NCBI GenBank assembly: GCA_947504725.1
Contig: CANNHN010000002.1
Coordinates: 186,001 to 250,000, forward strand
Direction of reading: 5' to 3'
Source of the DNA: Bacteroidota bacterium
GTDB lineage: Bacteria > Bacteroidota > Bacteroidia > 2-12-FULL-35-15
DNA length: 64,000 bases
Numbering within the stretch: the first letter of the stretch is position 1; each line of letters opens with the position of its first letter. Positions 8,276-16,125 of this stretch are shown piece by piece. Made by a program: the position numbers and the translations under genes. Below the pieces are notes generated by a model. The model saw only the letters and a program-made list of their open reading frames with translations. It was not told the origin of the DNA and made no database searches.

Positions 8276-9217
8276 TTATTCAATATTAACTTCTACTAAT
8301 CTTACTGGAGCAATTGCAGGAATCAGTCCTGCTTTTAAAATCATCAGTTGTCCTTTGTCTCCTGCCACGAAATGTACAAATCCCATACCAAGTCCTGCAC
8401 GTGTCTGTCTGTTAATCATATAGACACTTCTGGTAAAGGGATATTCCTTGGTTTTTATATATGCCTGATAGGCTTTTAGAGGCTCAGAAGCACTATTTTT
8501 TGCGATTGCCACCATTTTCACCTTCTTAAGAGTATTAGTCGTTAAGGAGTCGTCTATGTCGCTAATCCAATTTACACTAAGCACACCTATTGCATTTTTA
8601 TGTGTGCTAACGTATTCAATCACTTCGGGGTTCGACTTTACAGCAAATACGTTTTTAGAAAAATCCTTTCCTTCCAGCAATGAATCGCGCATATAGCGAG
8701 CATTAGCCGAACCTGCGTTATCAAAAACCACCTTGATGCCATCTAATTTAGAATCTTTGTTTAATTGGCTCCAAAGCGAATCATTTCCTAATAAGATTGA
8801 TTTTACTTGATCAACAGTTAGAGCTGTATCTAGGTTTTCCGGATTAATCAATAAAACGATAGCATCTTCTGCAATTTTGGTTGAAATAGGAAACAAGTTC
8901 TTTGCTTCAAACGATTTGCGTTCAGTAGGAGTGATGTCTCGGCACATCACCACAACTTTACAAGAATCGTTGATTAAGCGCTTTAATGCTTCATTTTCAG
9001 GAAGGTAATCCACATGAACGTTGGCGTTTTTGTAAATGGCATGAAATGTATATATCTGACTATCAAATAATTTTTGGAAAGATTCATCCACAACAATGTT
9101 TACTTCACCTGAAGTAGCAGTATCCGTTGGTTCTTTTTTTGAATCATTCGAACAAGCCGAAAACAATGTAATTGAAAGAAATATGAATCCTAAAAGTATG
9201 TTTTGTATTTTGAACAT
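8276..9217 (-). CDS. PstS-like phosphate-binding lipoprotein
   Basis: 313-residue substrate-binding protein resembling the PstS family. The signal ends in a lipobox (TLFSAC), so it should be anchored by lipid. Typical stretches are GEVNIVVDESFQKLF near residue 40, the region VVVMCRDITPTERKSF, then DSLWSQLN and GSANARYMRDSLL. No pstCAB genes are near. Instead it sits in the exbB-exbD-exbD-tonB transcription unit and its start overlaps the stop of the membrane protein upstream by one base. In this setting it may bind phosphate or another anion for a TonB-driven process, or sense ligand rather than feed an ABC importer. That role is inference. Confidence 0.82.
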   Translation of the reverse strand: MFKIQNILLGFIFLSITLFSACSNDSKKEPTDTATSGEVNIVVDESFQKLFDSQIYTFHAIYKNANVHVDYLPENEALKRLINDSCKVVVMCRDITPTERKSFEAKNLFPISTKIAEDAIVLLINPENLDTALTVDQVKSILLGNDSLWSQLNKDSKLDGIKVVFDNAGSANARYMRDSLLEGKDFSKNVFAVKSNPEVIEYVSTHKNAIGVLSVNWISDIDDSLTTNTLKKVKMVAIAKNSASEPLKAYQAYIKTKEYPFTRSVYMINRQTRAGLGMGFVHFVAGDKGQLMILKAGLIPAIAPVRLVEVNIE

Positions 9218-9495
9218 TATGCTTCTTCTGTTTTAGATTCTTGTTGTTTTAATTCTATGCTCGTTTTAATTCTTAGTATTTTATTTATATATCTACGATA
9301 AGCAATATAAAAACGCAAACAACCAAACAAAACGAGAACGATTCCGATTACGCTTCTTCCTTTCGGTAAAAGGTCTATCCAAGTATCGGTAAATAAAAAC
9401 AAAACACCAATTGTAATGTAGAAAGCAAAAAGCAAAAAACTAAGGTAAAACCTTAGTCTGTTCCATGAATATTTTAGTTTAATTCTAAAACTCAT
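9217..9495 (-). CDS. Small membrane protein, paralog of its upstream neighbour
   Basis: 92 residues with two predicted membrane helices: FYLSFLLFAFYITIGVLFLF and the second about residues 47-66. It ends in a charged cytoplasmic tail. It matches the 67-residue protein encoded directly upstream over the core pattern F-(T/N)-x-x-I-D-x-(L/F)-P-x-x-R, so the two arose by duplication. Its start overlaps the upstream gene by 11 bases and its stop touches the PstS-like gene, so it is translationally coupled inside the TonB operon. I do not recognise a named family. Confidence 0.75.
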   Translation of the reverse strand: MSFRIKLKYSWNRLRFYLSFLLFAFYITIGVLFLFTDTWIDLLPKGRSVIGIVLVLFGCLRFYIAYRRYINKILRIKTSIELKQQESKTEEA

Positions 9496-9688
9496 TTTTT
9501 TGTTCTTTCTTGTGTTTCCATATAATTAAACCTGTTCGAACAACAGCGTATATTAACATGGTAATACCCAGTTCCTGTCTATAATTCGGGAAGCTATCTA
9601 TTCCGATATTGGTAAAAAAAAACAGCAATCCTAAGCCTAAATAAACGGCTATCATTAAAAAGTTTGAATAATAGCGTATTTTATTCAC
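9485..9688 (-). CDS. Small membrane protein in the tonB operon
   Basis: 67 residues, two predicted membrane helices (about 8-26 and 40-57) joined by a short loop FTNIGIDSFPNYRQE, then a basic tail. It is the shorter member of a tandem duplicate pair with the next gene. It lies 47 bases after tonB, in the same direction. Its position between tonB and a substrate-binding lipoprotein suggests an accessory role in the energy-transducing complex; there is no direct sequence evidence for function. Confidence 0.7.
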   Translation of the reverse strand: MNKIRYYSNFLMIAVYLGLGLLFFFTNIGIDSFPNYRQELGITMLIYAVVRTGLIIWKHKKEQKNEF

Positions 9689-9735
9689 GGACGAATTGCT
9701 GTTTTAAATTCTATTTTAAAAACGCAAGAGGCGTT

Positions 9736-10560
9736 TTAGTTTAATTTAAATTTAATTGGCATATTAAATTGTACACGAACTTCGCGACCATTTTGTTTAC
9801 CAACTTTCCAGTTCGGCATTTTTTTAGCTACAGCAAGCGCAAGCTTATCGTAACCAGGACCGCCCGGAACACCTCTCAAAAGTTTCACATCCGTGATGCT
9901 ACCATCTTTTTCTACTACGAACGTAAGATATACAGTTCCTTGAACTCCACCTTCTTTTTCCATAGCTGGGTATCCAACTTTTTGAATTTCGTTCGAAATC
10001 CATTTTTGTCTTGCTTCTTCACCGCCAATAAATTCAGGCATTTGCTCAACAATCGTTAGTGGCGCTTCAATTACAGCCTCTACAACATTATTGCCAGTCC
10101 CTTCATCAGGAATAATGATATCATCACCCGTTCCTTCAACTGTTTCCGTACTAATTTGAGGAGTTTCTTCTGTTTGAACAGGAGGAGGATCTTCTACCAC
10201 TTCTTCATCCGTAACAACAGGAGGAGTAAATTTTACCGTTTCCATTACCGGTGGTGGTGGCGGAGGAGGTGGTGGTGGTTCAGCCTCATCAATTGGTGGA
10301 GGTGCTGTAAGGTCAAGTGGACTAATGTCAACAGGCACTTCAACTTCTTCCATTTTATTATTTATCCAATCGATAATTGCTGGTAAACTTACAATGAATA
10401 CAAATGAAGCACATGTAATCAATAATGCAATAGCAACACTGCGATTGTGATTTTTACGAAGATCATATGCTCCGTAGATTTTGTTTTTGTCTTCAAAAAC
10501 AATATCGTTGCGAACAGGAGCCACTACACTGCTCCAATTGTTAAATAATGATTCTGCCAT
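9736..10560 (-). CDS. tonB: TonB family energy transducer
   Basis: Transmits the proton-motive force gathered by ExbB/ExbD to outer-membrane receptors. The 274-residue protein has a cytoplasmic N-terminus of about 40 residues with DLRKNHNRS, one membrane helix at about 42-63, and a proline-rich periplasmic spacer with a run of ten prolines near residues 95-105. The C-terminal TonB domain (about 180-274) contains GVQGTVYLTFVVEKDGSITD and ends in VRVQFNMPIKFKLN. The long N-terminal cytoplasmic part is usual for Bacteroidota TonB. It follows exbD by eight bases. Confidence 0.92.
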   Translation of the reverse strand: MAESLFNNWSSVVAPVRNDIVFEDKNKIYGAYDLRKNHNRSVAIALLITCASFVFIVSLPAIIDWINNKMEEVEVPVDISPLDLTAPPPIDEAEPPPPPPPPPPVMETVKFTPPVVTDEEVVEDPPPVQTEETPQISTETVEGTGDDIIIPDEGTGNNVVEAVIEAPLTIVEQMPEFIGGEEARQKWISNEIQKVGYPAMEKEGGVQGTVYLTFVVEKDGSITDVKLLRGVPGGPGYDKLALAVAKKMPNWKVGKQNGREVRVQFNMPIKFKLN

Positions 10561-10568
10561 CTTACTAA

Positions 10569-11225
10569 TTATTTAGAAGTTGCTTTTAATAATTCATTCT
10601 CTTTCGCACCCATATCAACAATTGCATATAAACCAACATTGCAAATGTTTAATTCATCAACCACATCAATAATGTTTTTGTATACCGCTCCGTCATCTGC
10701 TTTGATAAGGACAGTTAATCCTGCTTCAATTCCAGCAGCAGCATTTCCTTTTCTTCCTTTTTCAGCTACAGCTAAACGTTTGAATGTGGTATCAGCAATT
10801 TCTTTTTTCTTTAACTGCTCTGTTAATTTTTCAATCACATCAATGGTACGTTTGTTTCTATCTAACAAAAGTTTGTGTAAGCCTTCGTCTGAAAAATCTG
10901 TTTTTGTTAATTTGGTTGGTGGTACACCTTTTGTATTTCCATCTGAATAAAACTCTCCATTATAATAATAAATGCCATTGTCTTTTGTTAAAATAAAAGT
11001 AATCGCATTATTTACCTTTTGAGGAGGCATATCTATTGGTGGTTTTGCAGGAAAGTTAATCTCCAATGTTTTAGGTTTCGCAAACGTAGACGTTAATACG
11101 AAAAACGTAAGGAGTAAAAACGCCAAATCCACCATTGGCGTCATATCTATTCGAGTTGATGATTTTTTGGCGCGTTTCTTTTCGTGTTTTCCACCTCCGC
11201 CACCACCGGTACTTACATCTGCCAT
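10569..11225 (-). CDS. exbD: ExbD-family proton-channel subunit (second copy)
   Basis: Inner-membrane partner of ExbB and TonB. A glycine-rich basic N-terminus (GGGGGGKHEKKRAKK) leads to IDMTPMVDLAFLLLTFFV, the single membrane helix with the essential proton-carrying aspartate at residue 33. The periplasmic domain follows. At 218 residues it is longer than the E. coli protein, as is usual for Bacteroidota. The tail retains the ExbD fold ending GLYAIVD. Two different exbD genes in a row, as here, suggest a hetero-oligomeric channel. Confidence 0.9.
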   Translation of the reverse strand: MADVSTGGGGGGKHEKKRAKKSSTRIDMTPMVDLAFLLLTFFVLTSTFAKPKTLEINFPAKPPIDMPPQKVNNAITFILTKDNGIYYYNGEFYSDGNTKGVPPTKLTKTDFSDEGLHKLLLDRNKRTIDVIEKLTEQLKKKEIADTTFKRLAVAEKGRKGNAAAGIEAGLTVLIKADDGAVYKNIIDVVDELNICNVGLYAIVDMGAKENELLKATSK

Positions 11226-11305
11226 TTTGTTTTTTTTAAATGTTATAAATCCACGGAATTGTACTTAAGATGCAATCAAAAGCTAAATTCCATAATTATT
11301 ACTAA

Positions 11306-11971
11306 TTATTCTTCAACAACTGGTCCTTGTTCAAGATCTGTAATCAAATTAAAGCGATAGATGTCCATGTCTGTAAAAACTTTAATGATGTCTTTTACAG
11401 CAATGTAATTTGTTTTAGCATCTGCTTTAATTGCAAAACGTAAGGGTTCATATTCAAATGGTCTTCCTTGTGATTCTGCTTTTTCTTTTTCAGCTTTTGC
11501 TTGACGAGCAGCTTCAATCTGTCCAAAACGAATCCAATCACCCAATTCATTATGCAATGAATCGTGTGGAATTCCTGGAGATTTAGCAGCTACTCGGTCA
11601 GCATCTTCCATGTTGATGTACTTTTTTAAGCTCGCCATTGGAACACCAATACTCGGCATACCACTAAAAATTTCAAGTTCTTTAGTAGTGAATTCGATTT
11701 TATATTGTTGACCCATCTTCTGTAACGTTTTTATACGAACGTCACTGTTGTTGATGTTGTAAAATGGTTTCCCGGCTTGATCAATTGAGATTAGAATTAC
11801 ATTTTTAGGTAATAATTTATCTGCAGTAGAAGAAGGAGTATCCACAACAACAGGTTCGGTAACCCTTGAAGTAGCAGTAAGCATAAAGAAAGTAACCAAA
11901 AGGAAAGCCAAATCCACCATTGGAGTCATGTCCAATGTTGGGCTACCTTTAGATGATGATACTTCAGCCAT
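11306..11971 (-). CDS. exbD: ExbD-family proton-channel subunit (first copy)
   Basis: 221 residues. The membrane helix LDMTPMVDLAFLLVTFFML has the conserved aspartate at residue 20. The periplasmic part is long and charged (residues about 120-185) and finishes with AIKADAKTNYIAVKDIIKVF, the usual ExbD ending. It differs widely from the second copy outside the membrane helix, so the two are old paralogs and not a recent duplication. It lies 41 bases after exbB. Confidence 0.9.
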   Translation of the reverse strand: MAEVSSSKGSPTLDMTPMVDLAFLLVTFFMLTATSRVTEPVVVDTPSSTADKLLPKNVILISIDQAGKPFYNINNSDVRIKTLQKMGQQYKIEFTTKELEIFSGMPSIGVPMASLKKYINMEDADRVAAKSPGIPHDSLHNELGDWIRFGQIEAARQAKAEKEKAESQGRPFEYEPLRFAIKADAKTNYIAVKDIIKVFTDMDIYRFNLITDLEQGPVVEE

Positions 11972-12012
11972 ATTTATTTTTTAAAAATTTATTTTTATAA
12001 AAATTGTACGGC

Positions 12013-12810
12013 TTACTTAGCCATCTTTAAAGTGTGCAATAAGCTATATCCAGCTTCATCCATACTGTGAGTGATTGAATCCACACGGCTAGAGAAATAG
12101 TTGTACATAATGATACCGATAACAGAACCAATGATACCAATAGCTGTATTAATAAGTGCCTCGGAGATACCCGTTGCAAGAGCTGCAGTATCAGGAGAAC
12201 CAGCAGCGGACATCGCAGCAAATGATTTAATCATACCTAATACCGTTCCAATCAATCCCCAAAGAGTTGCGATAGTAGCACAAGTAGTGATAATTGATAA
12301 GTTTTTTGAAAGCATTGGCAACTCCAAAGAAGTAGCTTCTTCTAATTCTTTTTGAACTGCTTCAATTTTATCTTCGCTGTTCAAAGAACCATCGTTTTGA
12401 ACCACTTGAAGTTTTTCGATTCCTGCGCGAACTACATTGGCTAAAGAACCTTGTTGTTTATCACATGCAGCAATTGCATCTTCATATTGGTTATCTGCAA
12501 GCAAAGACTTGATATTACGTAGAAACGTGTCAGCAGGTCCTTTTCCTTTTGCTTTCGCAATAGTGATTAAACGTTCAACAGAGAAAGTAATAATGATGAT
12601 AACAATCGCCATTAAAATTGGCACAATAAACCCTCCTGCATGCATCATTCCCAACAAATCTCCTGATTTTGGATGGCCTTCTGCATCAAAATGGGATGCA
12701 TCACCCAAGATGAACATGTAAATAAGAATTCCAATTAACATTGAAACTGCAATTGCAATAAACGCGGACATAAAGTTAAACCCGCCTGATGTTGATTTTT
12801 GATTACTCAT
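12013..12810 (-). CDS. exbB: MotA/TolQ/ExbB proton-channel family protein
   Basis: Pentameric channel component that forms the proton path with ExbD. The 265-residue protein has an N-terminal hydrophobic segment (about 13-33), a second at about 57-78, and the paired C-terminal helices around ATLWGLIGTVLGMIKSF and TAIGIIGSVIGIIMYNYF that define the family. It is the first gene of a long operon ending in the TPR gene. The closest -7-like box upstream is TATGTTTG at 12922-12915, which would leave a leader of about 100 bases. Confidence 0.92.
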   Translation of the reverse strand: MSNQKSTSGGFNFMSAFIAIAVSMLIGILIYMFILGDASHFDAEGHPKSGDLLGMMHAGGFIVPILMAIVIIIITFSVERLITIAKAKGKGPADTFLRNIKSLLADNQYEDAIAACDKQQGSLANVVRAGIEKLQVVQNDGSLNSEDKIEAVQKELEEATSLELPMLSKNLSIITTCATIATLWGLIGTVLGMIKSFAAMSAAGSPDTAALATGISEALINTAIGIIGSVIGIIMYNYFSSRVDSITHSMDEAGYSLLHTLKMAK

Positions 12811-13133
12811 ATTAGTTTGATTTTGGTTTATTTTATTATTTAGTTTTAATTAATACATACAAATTTGTGAAAATATATCCTTTTTTTCTGTTAAAGTTTT
12901 CTTTAATAGGGCACCAAACATACTAAATCTATTTCGAAAGTAAAAATTTTTCATCTCAAATAATGGTTTCTTAATATTTATAAAATACAGGGTTAATAAC
13001 CGCGAATTACTATAAAAGATTGCAATAAGAATATCCCTTTTATTAAATGGTGGAATTTTAGCTGTGATTGGTGGGATTTGGTATTTAAAGGTGCTTCTCA
13101 ACTTCGCTCGAAGTGACAAGGGTTCCTTGCAAA
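12811..13133. other. Non-coding gap between exbB and the DedA gene
   Basis: Both flanking genes are on the minus strand. The 89-codon ORF in this gap runs through a dispersed repeat and has no protein-like features, so it is not called. The gap holds a family A repeat at 13093-13120 and a possible minus-strand -7 box (TATGTTTG, 12922-12915) for exbB. Confidence 0.55.
13093..13120. repeat. Dispersed intergenic repeat, family A
   Basis: The core CTTCTCAACTTCGCTCGAAG is the third clear copy of the family seen at 1391 and 2174. It lies just downstream of the DedA stop codon. Confidence 0.55.
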
Positions 13134-13763
13134 TTATCTATCCTTTGTTGCTTTTGTTTTTACGAAAAGAGAAGCTATTGTTATGATTATCAGACCAATA
13201 ATGATGTAACCAATATTGTTGAACACCCATTCGTTGGATCCGAAATAGTACCCTATTCCAGCAAGTGAACCTACCCAAATAAAGGCTCCAATCACATTGT
13301 AAACCATGTATTTTTTATAATCCATCTGGATCATCCCACCAATTACAGGGGCAAAATTTCGTATTAATGGCAAGAAACGCCCTACTATCAATATTTTACC
13401 TCCATGTTGGTCATATAGATTAATCGTACGGTCTATCCACCATTTTTTAAATATGAAGATCTTCGTATCTGGCTTCATGCATCTTGGCCCCATTGTTTTA
13501 AAGCCAAACCAATAGCCAATGTAATAACCAACCATGGCAGCAATGGAAAGCAAAAGGATTAATACAAAAAGGTTCACTCCTAATGTTTCGGGCTTGGAAT
13601 AACAAAGAATACCTGCCATAAAGATGAGAGAGTTTCCCGGCAGGAAAAACCCCGCTAGAAAAGAACATTCTGCAAAAACTATAAAGATTAGGAAAGCCAA
13701 ACTGCCCCAATTTATAATATATTGGGCGTCACTAAAATTCCTAATAAATTGTATTACTTCCAT
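13134..13763 (-). CDS. DedA family (SNARE-associated/VTT domain) membrane protein
   Basis: 209-residue inner-membrane protein. DedA proteins support membrane lipid homeostasis, with undecaprenyl-phosphate or phospholipid translocation as known activities in the superfamily. The family pattern is clear: F-A-E-x-x-F-L-A-G-F-F-L-P-G-N-S-L at about 30-46, then GRFLPLIRNFAPVIGGMIQMDY at about 128-150, and four to five hydrophobic segments with a basic C-terminus. The gene downstream of 14456 is a close paralog in tandem, so this pair is a duplication. The exact substrate cannot be read from sequence. Confidence 0.88.
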   Translation of the reverse strand: MEVIQFIRNFSDAQYIINWGSLAFLIFIVFAECSFLAGFFLPGNSLIFMAGILCYSKPETLGVNLFVLILLLSIAAMVGYYIGYWFGFKTMGPRCMKPDTKIFIFKKWWIDRTINLYDQHGGKILIVGRFLPLIRNFAPVIGGMIQMDYKKYMVYNVIGAFIWVGSLAGIGYYFGSNEWVFNNIGYIIIGLIIITIASLFVKTKATKDR

Positions 13764-13832
13764 TCGGGGGGCAAAATTACAATAATCCGTTGACTAAAAT
13801 CATCAGCAATGACAAAAGTCATAGCAATAAAA

Positions 13833-14456
13833 TTATTGATTGTGTTTTCTTTCTCTTAAAAAAGCAGCTGCAACGGGAAGTGTGGTAATTATAATTAGTA
13901 CGATTACAATTAATCCTATATTTTTTTGAACCCACTCGTATGATCCAAAATAGTAACCAATGCTGCACAATGTTCCAATCCATGCAACTGCACCGACTAC
14001 ATTATAAAGCATAAAAATTTTAAAATCAATTTTTACTACTCCTGCTAGAATAGGTGCGAAGGTGCGAATGATGGGCAAGAATCGGCCTATGATTAATGTC
14101 TTCCCACCATTTTTATTATAAAAAGCTCTGGTTACTTCTAAGTATCTTTTCTTGAAGATGATGGAATCTTTACGTTCAAATAATGGCGGTCCTACTTTAT
14201 AACCAAACCAGTAACCTGCAATATTTCCAAGTATTGCAGCGGTACACAACAATAAAATTAAGCTAATTAAATTTACTCCAAGCAATTCTGGTTTAGAAAC
14301 GCAAATCATTCCTGAAATAAAAATAAGTGAATCGCCCGGAAGAAAAAATCCAATGAGGAGTCCTGTTTCGGCAAACACTACAAAAAGCAGAAGCGCTAAA
14401 CCACCATAAGCGATAATGGATTGCGGATCGGTGAGTTGTTTAAGAAACTCAATCAT
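13833..14456 (-). CDS. DedA family membrane protein, tandem paralog
   Basis: 207 residues from the ATG at 14456. It shares the DedA landmarks with its neighbour: AETGLLIGFFLPGDSLIF and GRFLPIIRTFAPILAGVVKID, here with aspartate where the paralog has asparagine in the PG(D/N)SL motif. An upstream TTG at 14480 would add eight residues (MGRAREGS), but those codons belong to a dispersed palindromic repeat, so they are not counted as coding. The two DedA genes lie 69 bases apart in the same direction and may be cotranscribed. Confidence 0.88.
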   Translation of the reverse strand: MIEFLKQLTDPQSIIAYGGLALLLFVVFAETGLLIGFFLPGDSLIFISGMICVSKPELLGVNLISLILLLCTAAILGNIAGYWFGYKVGPPLFERKDSIIFKKRYLEVTRAFYNKNGGKTLIIGRFLPIIRTFAPILAGVVKIDFKIFMLYNVVGAVAWIGTLCSIGYYFGSYEWVQKNIGLIVIVLIIITTLPVAAAFLRERKHNQ

Positions 14457-14457
14457 C

Positions 14458-14492
14458 GACCCCTCCCTAGCCCTCCCCAAAGGGAGAGGGAA
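14458..14492. repeat. Dispersed palindromic repeat, family B
   Basis: CCCTCCCTAGCCCTCCCC is followed by AAAGGGAGAGGG, giving a short hairpin. It abuts the DedA start codon. Related elements occur at 17585, 19158, 28302 and 29524. Confidence 0.6.
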
Positions 14493-14582
14493 CTGATAAT
14501 GGTAATATAAAAATTATAGTTCGTCATTTGTGATTTTTGAACGATGACAATTCTCGCCCAGTACAAAGGCAAAAAAAAGTAG

Positions 14583-15830
14583 CTAATCCAACTTCACTTT
14601 ATCAATATCTGGATCGACTTTATGCTCGTGAAGTTCTCCTTCCCATTTAGAGATAACAGCTGTTGCTACTGCATTTCCAACAACGTTGGTTGCAGAACGA
14701 CCCATATCTAAAATTTGATCTATGCCTAATAACAACAACAATCCAGCAACTGGAATATTAAAATGTGCAAGCATTCCTGCTATTACAACCAGCGATGCAC
14801 GTGGGATTCCAGCCATTCCTTTGCTTGTTACTAATAAAATTAACAGCATGGTTACTTGTTGTCCAACTGTCATTTCAATGCCGTACGCTTGTGCAATAAA
14901 CACAGTTGCAAATGTCATGTACATCATGGAACCATCTAAATTAAAGGAGTATCCGAGTGGTAATACAAAGCTTACAATTCTATTTCCACAACCAAAACGT
15001 TCGAGTGATTCAATTGTTTTTGGCATCGCTGCTTCGGAACTTGCTGTGCTGAATGCCAGTAAAATTGGTTCTTTGATGTAGTTTAACAATTTGAAAAAAT
15101 TAATTTTCATAAAGAAACAAATCAAAAACAAAACAACAAATACGAATAAAAACAATCCTAAATAAAATGTTCCGATTAAATACACATAGCCTGCAAGCAC
15201 TCCCAATCCTTGCTTGGCGACCACTGCTGCCAAAGCACCAAACACTCCGAATGGAGCAAATGACATTACATAATTAGTGACTTTAAACATGATGTGAGAA
15301 ACAGAATCAAAAAAGTCGACTACTACTTTCCCTTTGTTCCCAACAGATGCAGCAGCAATACCAAAAAACAAAGCAAAAATTACTATAGGTAGGATTTCAT
15401 TTTTCGCCATAACATCCACAATACTTTCTGGAATAATATGGTTGATGAAATTTTTTGTGTCGAATTCTTTTGCAGCCTGAACACCCACTTCAGCGTTCGC
15501 TGGAGGCAATTCCAAATGCATTTTTTTTCCTGGAGCAAATACATTCACCAACATTAATCCTAATAACAAAGAAATAATTGCAGCTGTTGTAAAATATAAA
15601 AGTGTTTTAATTCCGATTCGTCCGACCGATTTAAAGTCTCCCACCTTAGCCACACCAACCACCAACACAGAGAATACTAAAGGTGCGATGATCATTTTTA
15701 TGAAACGCATAAAAATATCGCTTAGAACGTGTAAGCTTGGTGCAAAGTCTTTCCAGAAATATCCAACGATAATCCCCAGGAGCATTCCTGCAAATATTTG
15801 AACGATGAGTGATGGTTTTTTGAGTTTCAT
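14583..15830 (-). CDS. Dicarboxylate/amino acid:cation symporter (DAACS family)
   Basis: Secondary transporter that imports C4-dicarboxylates or glutamate/aspartate with protons or sodium. The 415-residue protein has the DAACS landmarks: eight or so membrane helices, the serine-rich re-entrant loop FSTASSEAAMPKTIESL at about residues 258-275, the NMDGT-like motif SFNLDGSMMYM at about 293-303, and the second re-entrant loop around SKGMAGIPRASLVV. The ATG at 15830 begins MKLKKPSLIVQIFAGMLLGI. Whether glutamate or dicarboxylate is the substrate cannot be decided. Confidence 0.92.
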   Translation of the reverse strand: MKLKKPSLIVQIFAGMLLGIIVGYFWKDFAPSLHVLSDIFMRFIKMIIAPLVFSVLVVGVAKVGDFKSVGRIGIKTLLYFTTAAIISLLLGLMLVNVFAPGKKMHLELPPANAEVGVQAAKEFDTKNFINHIIPESIVDVMAKNEILPIVIFALFFGIAAASVGNKGKVVVDFFDSVSHIMFKVTNYVMSFAPFGVFGALAAVVAKQGLGVLAGYVYLIGTFYLGLFLFVFVVLFLICFFMKINFFKLLNYIKEPILLAFSTASSEAAMPKTIESLERFGCGNRIVSFVLPLGYSFNLDGSMMYMTFATVFIAQAYGIEMTVGQQVTMLLILLVTSKGMAGIPRASLVVIAGMLAHFNIPVAGLLLLLGIDQILDMGRSATNVVGNAVATAVISKWEGELHEHKVDPDIDKVKLD

Positions 15831-15837
15831 AGTTTTT

Positions 15838-15884
15838 TTACCGCAGAGGGTCGCTGAGGTTTTTCGCAGAGGACGCTGAGGGAT
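15838..15884. repeat. Intergenic tandem repeat, family D
   Basis: Two imperfect copies of a unit of about 22 bases, CGCAGAGGGTCGCTGAGGTT and CGCAGAGGACGCTGAGGG, lie just upstream of the symporter start. It is the only copy of this family in the window. Confidence 0.55.
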
Positions 15885-15938
15885 TTATTTAAAACAAATA
15901 TAGGGGAGATTTTACTTTAAAAGTGTACACTCTTCAAA

Positions 15939-15957
15939 TTTCTATATCTAATATAGA
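15939..15957. repeat. Small perfect inverted repeat
   Basis: TTCTATA-TCTAA-TATAGAA lies about 45 bases before the 41-codon ORF. It could be an operator or a chance palindrome in AT-rich DNA. Confidence 0.3.
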
Positions 15958-15999
15958 AGAGTGGCCTAAACGGCTGCTAAAATTTAAACCATTTATATA

Positions 16000-16125
16000 A
16001 TGAAAAATGAAAATCTAAAAGTAAAACTACTAGGAATAATTAACATTGAATCTACTAATCCTAATTGGAAAACAGTAGTAATGTTAATTTTGATATTCGC
16101 CTTTTGCCTGCTACTAATCTTATAA
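16000..16125 (+). CDS. Putative single-pass membrane microprotein, 41 residues
   Basis: An ORF too short for usual gene calls runs from the ATG at 16000 to TAA at 16125. The first 25 residues are polar (MKNENLKVKLLGIINIES...NPNW) and the last 16 are a clear hydrophobic helix (VVMLILIFAFCLLLIL), a common plan for bacterial membrane microproteins. It is plus-strand, while its neighbours are minus-strand. Its end overlaps the 3' end of nuoN by six bases. No Bacteroidota -7 box is obvious upstream. No function can be given. It could be spurious; the ordered polar-then-hydrophobic layout favours a real gene only modestly. Confidence 0.4.
   Translation: MKNENLKVKLLGIINIESTNPNWKTVVMLILIFAFCLLLIL

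Noticed and set aside
12850-13119. 89-codon minus-strand ORF upstream of exbB
   Set aside because: It runs through a dispersed repeat, shows no domain or signal, and covers the likely exbB promoter.
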